A stretch of DNA of 44,551 nt from Acidobacteriaceae bacterium (GCA_003133425.1 PKXI01000201.1:1-44551); one strand, 5' to 3'. Positions 19,630 through 28,818 are shown, counted from the first letter of the stretch. Program-made: numbers and translations. Notes: generated by a model from the sequence alone, not told the origin.

Positions 19630-19670
19630 TGATGCGCGGCACGTTAGCCTTGATGCACAGCACGTTAGCC
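19630..19670. repeat. Tandem 21-bp duplication spanning the stop of the epimerase gene
   Basis: TGATGCGCGGCACGTTAGCC (19630-19649) and TGATGCACAGCACGTTAGCC (19651-19670) differ at two of 20 positions and are one base apart. The second copy contains the stop codon of the epimerase gene (19665-19667). It looks like a local slippage duplication; I see no regulatory meaning. The rest of 19465-19664 holds no gene. Confidence 0.75.
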
Positions 19671-20780
19671 GCGTTGCGGAACGAGTCCCAGCCCTGGCCC
19701 CTTGGGAAGAATAAGTTTTCCCTTCTCCACCCGGACGCCGAGCCAGGGATCGTTGGCCACCAGAAGGTTGCCATCAAGGTCCGCGTGATCGACCAGTGGC
19801 GACAAGTGCGCGGCCGCCGTTACCGAGCAGGAACTGGAAACCATGCAGCCGAGCATGACCTTCATTTTCACGGCGCGAGCTACCTCGATCCACCGCAATG
19901 CCTCGAGAATGCCTCCCGACTTGTCGAGCTTCACATTGATTCCGTCATAGGCCTCAGTCAGGCGCGGAATCATGGTGATATCCGTGCAGGCTTCGTCGGC
20001 AAAGATCGGCAAGTGGACCTTGCTGCGCACGTACTTCGTTTCTTCAATCATGTGCGCGGGCATGGGCTGCTCAACATATTCAATGCCCTGTGTTTCAAGC
20101 CAGTTGATCTTGCGAATGGCTTCCTCTTTATCGGTCCAACCCTCATTCGCATCCACGCGAATCGGCTTTTTCGTTACGCTGCGCACGGCCTCGATGGTCG
20201 GCTCATCGGTCTGCAAGCCAACCTTCACTTTCAGCACGGGAAAATCCTCTGCCTCGCGTGTCTTCTGGCGAGTAATCTCCGGTGTGTCGATGCCGATGGA
20301 AAAGTCGGTGATGGGCGCGTCTGCAGGATCGAGGCCGAGGAACTGGTAGAGAGGCACGCCGAGCTTTTTGCCGAGCCAGTCAAAGACTGCGATATCAACG
20401 GCGGCCATCGCGGCATGTTGATGATCGCCGAGTACACTTCGCACCTGCGCCAGAAATTTCTGATACTTGCGCGGATCGCCAGAGGTGATTTGCCCGCTGA
20501 TTGCGTCAATGGCTTTCATCGCCTGCTCAGGAAATTCCTGGTACCGAATGATGGGGGCGCCTTCGCCGTATCCGGTAACGCCGTCACGCCGGTACTGGAA
20601 CTGGACGGTCTCGCGGTATTCACTTGATGACATCGTCGTCGTCCAGGTGTGCCGAAGCGTCAGGCGCTTCAGACTGCATTCAACTTCGCTCTTTTCCTGC
20701 GCAGCCAAATCCGGCAGCGCTAGAATGCTGCCCGCGGTTGCCGCTCCTGCAATCTTCAACATCTCTCGACGGTTAATCAC
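19665..20780 (-). CDS. L-Ala-D/L-Glu (dipeptide) epimerase with Tat-type leader
   Basis: A 371-residue enolase-superfamily enzyme of the YkfB/YcjG group, which turns L-Ala-D-Glu from peptidoglycan into L-Ala-L-Glu. Metal ligands are Asp210 (VDANEG), Glu237 (VEQP) and Asp262 (ADEA). The catalytic lysines are Lys186 of K-V-K and Lys284 in NVKLDKSGG. The N-terminus is unusual: [15 protein letters not shown] is a good twin-arginine signal, which predicts export of the folded enzyme, whereas known members act in the cytoplasm. The GTG at 20780 is required to include the twin arginines; it overlaps the stop of the endopeptidase gene by four bases (GTGA), so the two are coupled. Ortholog-level substrate is inferred from motifs and neighbours. 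Confidence 0.87.
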   Translation of the reverse strand: MINRREMLKIAGAATAGSILALPDLAAQEKSEVECSLKRLTLRHTWTTTMSSSEYRETVQFQYRRDGVTGYGEGAPIIRYQEFPEQAMKAIDAISGQITSGDPRKYQKFLAQVRSVLGDHQHAAMAAVDIAVFDWLGKKLGVPLYQFLGLDPADAPITDFSIGIDTPEITRQKTREAEDFPVLKVKVGLQTDEPTIEAVRSVTKKPIRVDANEGWTDKEEAIRKINWLETQGIEYVEQPMPAHMIEETKYVRSKVHLPIFADEACTDITMIPRLTEAYDGINVKLDKSGGILEALRWIEVARAVKMKVMLGCMVSSSCSVTAAAHLSPLVDHADLDGNLLVANDPWLGVRVEKGKLILPKGPGLGLVPQRG

Positions 20781-21748
20781 TTGACTCTCCGTGCTCCGAC
20801 CAGAAGCGTGGTCCAGGGCTTGTCGTCCAACTTGCTGATTTGAACTCCGGGGTGGTCGTGCGTTGTGTCGTGGACGAACTCGCCGTGGCCAAGGTACATT
20901 CCAGTGTGCGTGATTTTGGCGGCGCTCGCGCCAAAAAACAGCAGGTCGCCCGGCTGCAGATCTTTGCGATCAACTGCGGTGACGCCGCTCCACGCGGCTT
21001 GCAGGTCTGCATCGCGTGGCATTACGATTCCGCGCTGACGTTCCAGCATCTGCGTGAATCCTGAGCAGTCGAATCCCTGGCTGGAGACGCCACCCCATGT
21101 ATATGTGACGCCGATAAATCTCCGCGCCAGTTGGAGCGTCTCTTCGATTGTCAGCGGCGAGGATTCCGCGCTGACGTCACCGCGCTGCACCCAGGCTGTC
21201 TCGCCATTGACGAGCTTGATCTGGAGCCAGCGCGCGGAGTCATCCGTCTTTCCAGGAACCAATTCCAGGCGCGCTTCCCAGGGAAGTTTCAGCACGGGAG
21301 CATGACGAGTGACGTCAGGATCACGATAGATATTGACGTCCATTCCGGTGACGCGCACCGATCTGCCTTCGGGAGCGTAACCCCCGCCATCAAGACTCTT
21401 CAAGTCAGCCGCCGTGACCCAACCCTTGTATCCGTCCGCGGTGCTGATGTTGTACCAGTCTGCTTGCTTCTGGAGCGCAAGGACGCCTGTCCCGTAGAGA
21501 GCCTGGGATACAACATCGCTATCCGATGTTGGTTTGGAGTACATATTCGTGACAGGCTTAGCGACTACAAAGTCCGCGTGCGGAACGGACATTTGAGCTT
21601 CCGACCTCTTTGCAATTGGCATCAACAGCGCGACGAGCAAGAAGCCGGCGGGGAGAAAACGGCGCGTGATCTTGCTGGATATCGGTCTGCTTCTTTTGAG
21701 CAGCGACAGGCATTGAGAACGAATGCCGCGGTTCGAGAGAGTTACCAT
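20777..21748 (-). CDS. YkfC-like gamma-D-glutamyl-L-diamino acid endopeptidase (NlpC/P60)
   Basis: A 323-residue exported cysteine peptidase. By family it cuts the D-Glu/diaminopimelate bond of free peptidoglycan peptides with an N-terminal L-Ala, giving L-Ala-D-Glu. An N-terminal leader with a hydrophobic stretch (about 31-46) is followed by two SH3b-like regions (about 60-195) and an NlpC/P60 domain. The triad is Cys228 (FDCSGF), His281 (ITHTGMY) and His293 (FVHDT), each ten residues before the triad I recall for Bacillus cereus YkfC. GAGGAA lies just upstream of the ATG. It overlaps the epimerase gene, so the maker and user of L-Ala-D-Glu are translated together. A gap of 115 bases separates it from nagZ. 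Confidence 0.88.
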   Translation of the reverse strand: MVTLSNRGIRSQCLSLLKRSRPISSKITRRFLPAGFLLVALLMPIAKRSEAQMSVPHADFVVAKPVTNMYSKPTSDSDVVSQALYGTGVLALQKQADWYNISTADGYKGWVTAADLKSLDGGGYAPEGRSVRVTGMDVNIYRDPDVTRHAPVLKLPWEARLELVPGKTDDSARWLQIKLVNGETAWVQRGDVSAESSPLTIEETLQLARRFIGVTYTWGGVSSQGFDCSGFTQMLERQRGIVMPRDADLQAAWSGVTAVDRKDLQPGDLLFFGASAAKITHTGMYLGHGEFVHDTTHDHPGVQISKLDDKPWTTLLVGARRVK

Positions 21749-21863
21749 TTTCTTCCTCGTGATGAATTTTACGCTCGGAATTCAGCCGATTGATTATGCT
21801 TCCTGCAACAAACGAGCGGATTTGCGGCCATCAACAAATCATCTCCATACGCAACCGCACACG

Positions 21864-23759
21864 TCAGTTGCCCAGAGCCCCGAGTCGAGCAGTTACGGAA
21901 TCGCGATCGAGGCCGACGCCAAGATTTGCCATTCCGGGAATTGCTACCGGCAGGTGGCCGTGAATCGGTATCTCGCCAAAGAGAGCAGCAGCGAGGCTCG
22001 ATGCCGACACCGAAGTATTGGAAAATGTACAGACGTAAGTTTGAATCCCAGCTATTCCGGAGCCAATGTACGGATTGCCGAATGCCGCGACCACCGTGTG
22101 GTCGCCAGCCCTGTCAATGATGTTTTGCAGCAACTGCGCGGGGCCCATGTCCATTCCCACTGAACCACTTGCGTGCCCTTGAGTTGTTCGTCTCGGACTT
22201 GGGACGGACTCGGCTACAGCGATGACTCTTGCCGCACCATTGACGGCGGTCAGCAGATTCTGTGAAACGGCCGCGGAGTTGCTTCCATCCACATAGAAGA
22301 CGGTTGCGTTTGGAGCCCGCCTGCGCAGTTCGCTAACGAATGCGCGTCCGCCTTCGCTACCCCGCGCGGTATCGGAAAAGATTACGGCGACAAGACCAGA
22401 TGCTTGCGATGTTGATTTACTTGCCAGCTGCGTGGTTGGCGGAGTTGGGGCGGTCAGTGGAATCAGTTTGTTCTTGTCGGCCACCAGCGTTACCGCGCGG
22501 TCGGCAATATTCTGAGCGATGGCCTGGCTCTCCGGCCGCGCAACTTCGTGAGTTACCGCGGCGAGATCGACAAATCGATTCCGGTTCAAACCTACTGAGG
22601 CTTTCATCCGCAGAATCTTCAGAACGCTCTGGTCGATGCGTTCCTGCGTTAGTTTGCCTTGCTTCACGGCGCCGAGCAATCCGTTGTAAGCTCCGCCGAG
22701 GTCTCCGGGAATAAGCACCATGTCGTTGCCGGCGCGAATCGCCTCGACAGCTTCTGCCCCGGAGATTTCGGCGTCCGATCCGGAGAACACGCGCGTCAGA
22801 GCGCCCATGTCCAATGCGTCGGTCACAACCAATCCATGAAAGCCAAGCTGTTTCTTCAGCAGGTCCGTCACTACCAGCGACGAAATACTGGCAGGGCGAT
22901 TGGGGTCGGGTTCAATGGAAGGGACTGAGATGTGGCCTATCATCACGGAGTCAACGCCGGCTGCAATGGCTGCACGAAAAGGAACAAGCTCCATTGAGTT
23001 GAGGCGATCTACACTTGCGGTGGTGCGCGCCAGGCCCAGATGAGAATCGGTATCGGTATCGCCGTGACCTGGAAAATGCTTAGCGGTGGTCAGCAATCCC
23101 GCGCCTCGCGCACCGGCAATGTACGCCGCCACCAACTCGCCCACCGTTACAGGGTCGGCTCCGAACGAACGCGTATTGATGATGGGGTTGGCAGGATTGG
23201 AATTGACGTCTGCCACGGGGAACCAGTTCCACTGAATTCCAATGGCGCGCGACTCCCGCGCAGAAATGCGGCCGAACTCGCGCGCGAGCTCTTTATCTCC
23301 AGCCGCACCAAACGCCATGGCTGCGGGAAAATCGGTGGCCCCGGAGAGACGCATCGACAGGCCGCGCTCAAAGTCTGCGGCGAAGAAAAGCGGGTACTTC
23401 GAATCCTTTTGCAGCTCATTGGTCAGTTGGGCGGCCTCCAGCGGCTGGCTCTTCACCAGCATTCCGCCCTCGCCGGCAATTGTTATGCCGAAACCTCCCA
23501 CGTGATAGGTGCGCATCTCCTCTTGCATCTGAAGATATTCGGGGCTATCGACATTCAGGAACTGAACGTGCGCCCAAACCATTATCATTTGCCCGATCTT
23601 TTCTTCGAGCGTCATCTTGCGCAACGTCGATGCGGCCCACTTTTCTCCGCTGCGGTCAAGATGTACAGGCGCTGGCGCTGCTGCGGACGTGCCGATTGCG
23701 CACAGCAGCACGAGTGCGAGCAACGGCCGCGTCCCGAGACATCTCCAATTCATTTTCAC
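21864..23759 (-). CDS. nagZ: Exported beta-N-acetylglucosaminidase (GH3, NagZ-like)
   Basis: A 631-residue glycoside hydrolase family 3 enzyme that would remove terminal GlcNAc from peptidoglycan fragments. A signal peptide spans about residues 1-27. The family signature KHFPGHGDTDTDSH is at 227-240, where the Asp-x-His pair (238, 240) supplies the acid/base dyad of NagZ enzymes. Asp314 in VVTDALDM is the expected nucleophile. A second C-terminal domain (about 410-631) makes it the two-domain, secreted type seen in Bacillus subtilis rather than the short cytoplasmic E. coli form. The GTG at 23759 is preferred over the ATG at 23753, because GGAG lies seven bases upstream of it. It sits between the NamZ-like fusion gene and the endopeptidase gene. 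Confidence 0.9.
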   Translation of the reverse strand: MKMNWRCLGTRPLLALVLLCAIGTSAAAPAPVHLDRSGEKWAASTLRKMTLEEKIGQMIMVWAHVQFLNVDSPEYLQMQEEMRTYHVGGFGITIAGEGGMLVKSQPLEAAQLTNELQKDSKYPLFFAADFERGLSMRLSGATDFPAAMAFGAAGDKELAREFGRISARESRAIGIQWNWFPVADVNSNPANPIINTRSFGADPVTVGELVAAYIAGARGAGLLTTAKHFPGHGDTDTDSHLGLARTTASVDRLNSMELVPFRAAIAAGVDSVMIGHISVPSIEPDPNRPASISSLVVTDLLKKQLGFHGLVVTDALDMGALTRVFSGSDAEISGAEAVEAIRAGNDMVLIPGDLGGAYNGLLGAVKQGKLTQERIDQSVLKILRMKASVGLNRNRFVDLAAVTHEVARPESQAIAQNIADRAVTLVADKNKLIPLTAPTPPTTQLASKSTSQASGLVAVIFSDTARGSEGGRAFVSELRRRAPNATVFYVDGSNSAAVSQNLLTAVNGAARVIAVAESVPSPRRTTQGHASGSVGMDMGPAQLLQNIIDRAGDHTVVAAFGNPYIGSGIAGIQTYVCTFSNTSVSASSLAAALFGEIPIHGHLPVAIPGMANLGVGLDRDSVTARLGALGN

Positions 23760-23819
23760 TCGTATACTCCGATCAACTTATGACAACGCCACAATCGCGT
23801 TGCGCGTTAATCTCGTGAA

Positions 23820-26243
23820 TCAGTAAAGAAGATACTTCGAGCGTAGTGTCTTGAAACTCTCAAGAGCATCCTGCCAGTCTTCTGCAATGCGGCGTGGATC
23901 CTCTCCAGCAGCAAGTGCGTCCAGTGTGGACTTATTGCGCATCAGACCATCCAGCGCGGCTAACTTGTACGCGCCCGGATAAAGGTGACGGAGCGCCGCC
24001 GCGAGCTCCAACCCCAGCTCCGGTGCGTCGAGAGCATCGCGGTCAGTAACAACAATATTCAGGCCGCCGCATTTCTCGCCCCTATATATTGATGCGCTGG
24101 GCGTGAAGCTGAGCGGAACAAAACGAACTCCACCGATTTCTCGCGCATTGAGATATTGTGCGAGGGCTGCGGGGACAATCCATGGCGCGCCCAGCAATTC
24201 AAAGGGCGTGTCGGTTCCACGACCGACAGAGACGTTGGTGCCTTCGATCATACCCAGGCCCGGATAGAGAGTCGCCTCGGTCAGGTCGCGCATATTCGGC
24301 GATGGATTGATCCACGTCATCCCGGTCGAGTCGTACCAGTCGCCGCGCATCCACCCTTCCATCTTCACAACGGTCAGCTTGGCACCGATTGTGCGCTCGC
24401 TGTTGAACATCTGCGCAAGTTCACCGACAGTCATGCCATGGCGCACTGGGGTCTTCCAATAGCTCACAAATGATTCGCGGCCGACATCGGCGATGGGGCC
24501 TTGCAGATATGCACCACTGATGGGGTTGGGACGATCGAGCACCAGGATTTGCTTGCCCGATTTCGCAGCTGCCTCAAGAAAATAACCAAGCGTGCTCTCG
24601 TAGGTGTAGAAGCGCACGCCGATGTCCTGAATGTCGTAGACGATCGCGTCCAGGGCGGAGAGTTGCTCTTGTGTAGGACGCCGCTTTGCGTCCGTATCAC
24701 CATACACGCTGAAGATGGGAGCGCCGGTGGCCGCGTCAGTCGAGTTACCAATCTGGGTAGTGTCGAGGACGCCGGCCACACCATGCTCGGGGCTGAAGAT
24801 TGCGGCCAGTTGAATACCTGGAACGTGTGCCAGCACGTCTGCAGTGCGCAGGCCGTGCGCATCGACAGCGGTCTGATTCGTGACCAGGCCGACTCGGACA
24901 GGATGATTCGGATTGGGGTGGAGCTCGCGAAATGCGTGTTCCTCGAGCACGTCGATCCCAGACTTTACTTCACCGTTGCGCACTCGGAGGCGCCGCTCAG
25001 CCATCAGAGATTCGTTGTATCCGGTGATGCGGGCGAGCCGCAGCTTTTCGTTCTCGTCGACTTTCAGATCAAGCGAATTGACGACGGCGGTAGCGATGTG
25101 GGCGCGCAGCGACACCACCGATCCGTGGCCGTTGGGGTGCACCGCATTGGTGAGAATGATGATGTACGTGTCTGTGACCGGATCGATCCAAAGCGAGGTG
25201 CCTGTAAAGCCGGTGTGCCCGAATGACCCAACAGGCAGCAGCTCTCCGCGATTGCTGGCAAAGGGAGAATCGATATCCCAGCCAAGGCCGCGGAGGCTTG
25301 ATGCAGTTGCTGGCTGCTGCGGCGTGGACATTTTGTCTATGGCGAGACGACTGAGAATCTTGTCACCGCTCAGCAGCGCCTGTGCGAATTTTGAGAGATC
25401 GTCAGCAGTAGAAAACAAGCCCGCGTGGCCAGCGACACCGCCCATCCGACGGGCAGTCGGATCATGAACTATGCCGCGCAACATCTTGCCTTGCTCGTCG
25501 TATTGCGTCGGAGCGATACGCGGCGTCCAGGCGGCGGGAGGCAGGAAGCGCGTGTCATTCATGCCCAATGGCGCAAAAATCTTTGCGTTCGAGTATTCGT
25601 TCAGTGTTTTTCCGGTGACCTTTTCGACCAGGAAGCCGAGAGTCTCAAAATTAATGTCGCTGTACAGGAAGCGTGTGCCTGGCGGATAGATTGGCCGTGC
25701 CTGCATGGCCATGGCGAATGCGGTATCTCGACCTTGCCAAGGGGAATTCAAATCCAGATCAGGAGCGAGACCGGAGAAATGGGTCAACAACTCGCGGACA
25801 GTGATGTCTTCTTTGCCATTCTGCCTGAACTCGGGCAGGTAGGCCGAGACCGGATCGTTGAGTCTCACTCGACCTTCTGAGATCAGCTGCATTACGGACG
25901 TTGTGGTTGCGATGCACTTGGTCAGCGAGGCCAGGTCGAAGATGGTGTCTACGGTCATTGGCTCTCGCGTTGGTTCAAGCGAGCGCGATCCAAATGCCTT
26001 GCGATAAACAACCTTGTCGTTGTGTCCGATGAGCACTACACCGCCGGGAATGTTGCCCCTGGCAACTGCATCCTGCATGAGCATGTCAATTGCCTCAAAA
26101 CCCGGCTGATTTATCGCGGCCTGGGCAGGCGTGCGCATTGGCGATTGCGCAGGAAGCTGGCTCTGAATATACATAAGGAGGAAGGCAGGCAAAATGTGCA
26201 ACAGCATCCGGCAGGACCGGTATTTCTTCAAAGAGATTCCCAT
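23820..26243 (-). CDS. Fused AmiE-like serine hydrolase and NamZ-like exo-muramidase (DUF1343)
   Basis: An 807-residue exported two-domain protein. The ATG at 26243 follows the murQ stop by one base, with GAGG six bases upstream. After a signal peptide (about 1-33) comes a penicillin-recognising/class-C-beta-lactamase-like domain (about 45-390) with Ser106-x-x-Lys109 (SLTK), Tyr194-Ser-Asp and His343-Thr-Gly. In B. subtilis the protein of this family next to namZ is AmiE, a MurNAc-L-Ala amidase. The second half (about 425-807) is DUF1343/GH171, the NamZ exo-beta-N-acetylmuramidase family. It shows SPEHG (484-488), DIQDIGVRFYTY, DRPNP, PSPNMR and EGTNVSVGRGT. In Bacillus these are separate genes of one cluster; here they form one polypeptide. 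Each activity is inferred from family. Confidence 0.88.
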   Translation of the reverse strand: MGISLKKYRSCRMLLHILPAFLLMYIQSQLPAQSPMRTPAQAAINQPGFEAIDMLMQDAVARGNIPGGVVLIGHNDKVVYRKAFGSRSLEPTREPMTVDTIFDLASLTKCIATTTSVMQLISEGRVRLNDPVSAYLPEFRQNGKEDITVRELLTHFSGLAPDLDLNSPWQGRDTAFAMAMQARPIYPPGTRFLYSDINFETLGFLVEKVTGKTLNEYSNAKIFAPLGMNDTRFLPPAAWTPRIAPTQYDEQGKMLRGIVHDPTARRMGGVAGHAGLFSTADDLSKFAQALLSGDKILSRLAIDKMSTPQQPATASSLRGLGWDIDSPFASNRGELLPVGSFGHTGFTGTSLWIDPVTDTYIIILTNAVHPNGHGSVVSLRAHIATAVVNSLDLKVDENEKLRLARITGYNESLMAERRLRVRNGEVKSGIDVLEEHAFRELHPNPNHPVRVGLVTNQTAVDAHGLRTADVLAHVPGIQLAAIFSPEHGVAGVLDTTQIGNSTDAATGAPIFSVYGDTDAKRRPTQEQLSALDAIVYDIQDIGVRFYTYESTLGYFLEAAAKSGKQILVLDRPNPISGAYLQGPIADVGRESFVSYWKTPVRHGMTVGELAQMFNSERTIGAKLTVVKMEGWMRGDWYDSTGMTWINPSPNMRDLTEATLYPGLGMIEGTNVSVGRGTDTPFELLGAPWIVPAALAQYLNAREIGGVRFVPLSFTPSASIYRGEKCGGLNIVVTDRDALDAPELGLELAAALRHLYPGAYKLAALDGLMRNKSTLDALAAGEDPRRIAEDWQDALESFKTLRSKYLLY

Positions 26244-26244
26244 G

Positions 26245-27138
26245 TTAACCCTCAATCGCCTTGCGAACGTTTCCCTTTGCCTTGCGCAGACGTTTCACTG
26301 ACACGCTCTTGCTCACGTCTCCTATCAACATCACTAGTGCCAGAGGCACGCTCATGTCTGCCCGCTCCAGTGTTTCCAGGGCCGTTTCGCGGGAGACGTG
26401 CGCGAGAGTCTCAATGATCAGGATGCCTCGTTCGACGAGCTTCTCATTCGTCAGGTGCATGTTGACCATCAGATTGCTGTAGACATAGCCTTGCTTGACC
26501 ATGGCGCCAGTTGTGAGCATGTTGCAAATCATCTTTTGTGCGGTGCCTGCCTTGAGCCTCGTAGAGCCGGTTAAAACTTCGGGTCCCACTTCAACTTCGA
26601 TTCGGACCTTGGCTACTTTGCCAAGAGCTGAGCCTCGATTGCAGGCAATGGCAATTGTTGCGGCACCTTTCCTGACTGCGCACTCCAGGGCACCGATCGT
26701 GTAGGGAGTGCGTCCGCTGGCTGCGATTCCGACGACGACGTCGCGCTTGCCGGGCTTCATCGCGGCCATGTCGCTGCGCCCGAGTTCGGCGGAGTCTTCG
26801 CTGGCCTCGGTAGCCTTTACAAGTGCGTTTTCACCGCCTGCAATCAGAAATCGGACCATCTCGGGACTGGTGCCGAAGGTTGGAGAGCACTCCGCGGCGT
26901 CCAGCGCGCCAATGCGTCCGCTGGTTCCGGTGCCAACGTAAATCAGGCGTCCGCCCCTGGCGAAGCAATCGGCAATCACATCGACAGCCTTGGCGATTTC
27001 GGGCAAAACTCGTTTGACGGCCCTCGGCACGACTGTATCTTCGCGGTTCATGGTTGCAACCAGCTCGAGAGTTGACATGGTATCCAGATTCTCGGTGGCT
27101 CGATTGCGGCGTTCTGTCTCCAGCTCTTTCAGGCGCAT
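26245..27138 (-). CDS. murQ: N-acetylmuramic acid 6-phosphate etherase
   Basis: A 297-residue cytoplasmic SIS-domain enzyme that removes D-lactate from MurNAc-6-phosphate to give GlcNAc-6-phosphate. The motif GTGTSGRIGALDAAECSPTFG starts at residue 69 and contains Glu83; Glu114 lies in EASED. Both positions match the catalytic glutamates of E. coli MurQ exactly. Length is normal. The start has a GAGGAA site and is nine bases after the symporter stop; the stop is one base before the start of the fused hydrolase gene. MurQ needs a phosphorylated substrate, but no MurNAc kinase or phosphotransferase component is encoded in this window. Confidence 0.95.
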   Translation of the reverse strand: MRLKELETERRNRATENLDTMSTLELVATMNREDTVVPRAVKRVLPEIAKAVDVIADCFARGGRLIYVGTGTSGRIGALDAAECSPTFGTSPEMVRFLIAGGENALVKATEASEDSAELGRSDMAAMKPGKRDVVVGIAASGRTPYTIGALECAVRKGAATIAIACNRGSALGKVAKVRIEVEVGPEVLTGSTRLKAGTAQKMICNMLTTGAMVKQGYVYSNLMVNMHLTNEKLVERGILIIETLAHVSRETALETLERADMSVPLALVMLIGDVSKSVSVKRLRKAKGNVRKAIEG

Positions 27139-27147
27139 CTCAATTCC

Positions 27148-28623
27148 TCAGCACGATAACTTCAGGTTAGTTCGAGGCATTATCAAACTTGCACAATATC
27201 CAATGATGAATGTGGTACTGGTGCCCAGCACAACGTACCAGGTAAACGCTACGTCAGTGCATAGCCATAGATAGATATCGAGGCTAAATCCGCAGATCAT
27301 GCCCACCATTGCGCCGCGCTCAGATGCTGTACGCGTGAGAACTCCGAGCAGAAAGACGCCCAGCAGCGCTCCATAAGCCACAGACATGATCGACAGGCCC
27401 ACTTCAAGCACCTTGCCGCCATGACGGGCAACCAGCGCCAACGCGAACAAAAGCAATGCCCATCCCACCATCGCCAACCGGGAGAGCTGTACGCGACGCT
27501 TCTCAGTCGAGTCAGGATGAATACGCATGTAGAAATCGACGATGGTGGTGGAGGAGAGCGAGTTGAGTGCGGCACTCAGATTTGACATGGCGGCCGCAAG
27601 GATCGCCGAAATAAGAAGGCCGCTGACGATGTGCGGCATGTGAGAGACGACAAATGTCGGGAAGATTGTGTCGGTTCTAGTGAATGCGATGGGGGGCAGA
27701 AAGATGCGATAGAACACGAACAGCATGGCGCCGATCAATAGAAACAACGAGAACTGAAACAGGATGGCGACGCCGCTCAATAGCAGCGCGACCTGCGATT
27801 GCCGTTGGCTGCGCGCAGAAAGGAGTCTCTGCACGATCAACTGATCGGTGCCATGGGTTGCGGTGTTAAGAAACGCGCCACCGATGACACCCGACCAGAA
27901 TGTATAAGTGGTGGTGAAGTTAAAGGAATAATCAAATACGCGAAACTTGCCGGCCTGGCCGGCAACGGTGTGCACGGTATCCCATCCGCCGGGCACCAGG
28001 TGCAGGATGGTGAAAAAACCCACGAGGGTACCGACAACGTAGATCGTCTGCTGCACAACATCGGTCCAGATTGCCGCTGCCATGCCGCCCTCGAATGTGT
28101 AGATCAGAGTGAGCAGCGTGACAATGGCAATAGCGCAGAAATCGCGTTGAAAGTCGCTTAGCCCGGTAAGCAAGCCGCCGAGCGCGACCCGCACCACAAT
28201 TGCCACGGCAAACACGCGAACGCCTTCAGCCGCCGCCCGCGTCGCCAAAAACAATCCGGCGGTCAGGGTGCGCAGCTTTTGGCCGAAGCGGCGCTCCATC
28301 AGTTGGTACGCGGTAACCAATTCGCCACGGAAGTACTGGGGGATGAAGATGAAACTTACGACAACGCGACCGATCAAATAGCCAATGACCAGTTGTAGAA
28401 AGCGGAAGTCCTTGTCGTACGCCATTCCTGGCACGCTGATGACCGTAAGAGTGCTGGTTTCCGCGGCCACAATGGAAAGCGAGATTGCCCACCACGGGAT
28501 CACATTGCCGGCGAGAAAATAGTTCTTCAGAGTTTGCTGCTTGCGCCGGAAGTGGAGGCCGAAGAGTGTAACGCCCGCCAGGTATGCGACGATGACTCCG
28601 AGATCCAGAGCATTCAAGCCCAT
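27148..28623 (-). CDS. Sodium:solute symporter, possible MurNAc importer
   Basis: A 491-residue inner-membrane protein of the sodium:solute symporter family with about 13 hydrophobic segments. Typical stretches are GVTLFGLHFRRKQQTLKNYFLAG at the N-terminus (described by its start GVTLFGLHFRRK), AAETSTLTVISVPG near 54-67, and GTDQLIVQRLLSAR near 260-273. GAGGAAACGCG precedes the ATG. As the first gene of the murein operon, nine bases before murQ, it probably imports MurNAc or another peptidoglycan product unphosphorylated. A transporter next to murQ with this role, MurT, is known in Tannerella forsythia from memory. The alternative is uptake of the dipeptide or of GlcNAc. Confidence 0.82.
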   Translation of the reverse strand: MGLNALDLGVIVAYLAGVTLFGLHFRRKQQTLKNYFLAGNVIPWWAISLSIVAAETSTLTVISVPGMAYDKDFRFLQLVIGYLIGRVVVSFIFIPQYFRGELVTAYQLMERRFGQKLRTLTAGLFLATRAAAEGVRVFAVAIVVRVALGGLLTGLSDFQRDFCAIAIVTLLTLIYTFEGGMAAAIWTDVVQQTIYVVGTLVGFFTILHLVPGGWDTVHTVAGQAGKFRVFDYSFNFTTTYTFWSGVIGGAFLNTATHGTDQLIVQRLLSARSQRQSQVALLLSGVAILFQFSLFLLIGAMLFVFYRIFLPPIAFTRTDTIFPTFVVSHMPHIVSGLLISAILAAAMSNLSAALNSLSSTTIVDFYMRIHPDSTEKRRVQLSRLAMVGWALLLFALALVARHGGKVLEVGLSIMSVAYGALLGVFLLGVLTRTASERGAMVGMICGFSLDIYLWLCTDVAFTWYVVLGTSTTFIIGYCASLIMPRTNLKLSC

Positions 28624-28762
28624 CGCGCGTTTCCTCTGCGGCCTTCTACGATTCTAAGCAATTAGACATGGCACAAAGCGGACTTCACCCTGCCAACTTC
28701 AGGCAGAATTCGCGTCTTTGCGTACTCTATGAAGCGGAAAGCATCGCCCGGCCATAATCTGA

Positions 28763-28798
28763 GCCGGCCTCGCTTCCCTTTGAGAAGGCGAGGCCGGC
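28763..28798 (-). terminator. Terminator-like hairpin after the TonB receptor gene
   Basis: An 11-base-pair GC-rich stem (GCCGGCCTCGC at 28763-28773 with GCGAGGCCGGC at 28788-28798) and a 14-base loop, 20 bases beyond the receptor stop. The T-tract on the minus strand is poor (TCAGATTATGG), so termination may be partial and some transcripts could continue into the symporter-murQ operon. No other feature was seen in 28624-28818. Confidence 0.55.
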
Positions 28799-28818
28799 CG
28801 GGGAGGGCGTCCACAGGC

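Noticed and set aside
19629..20627. Plus-strand open frame of 332 codons opposite the dipeptide epimerase
   Set aside because: Shadow of a gene whose catalytic residues are all identified on the minus strand.
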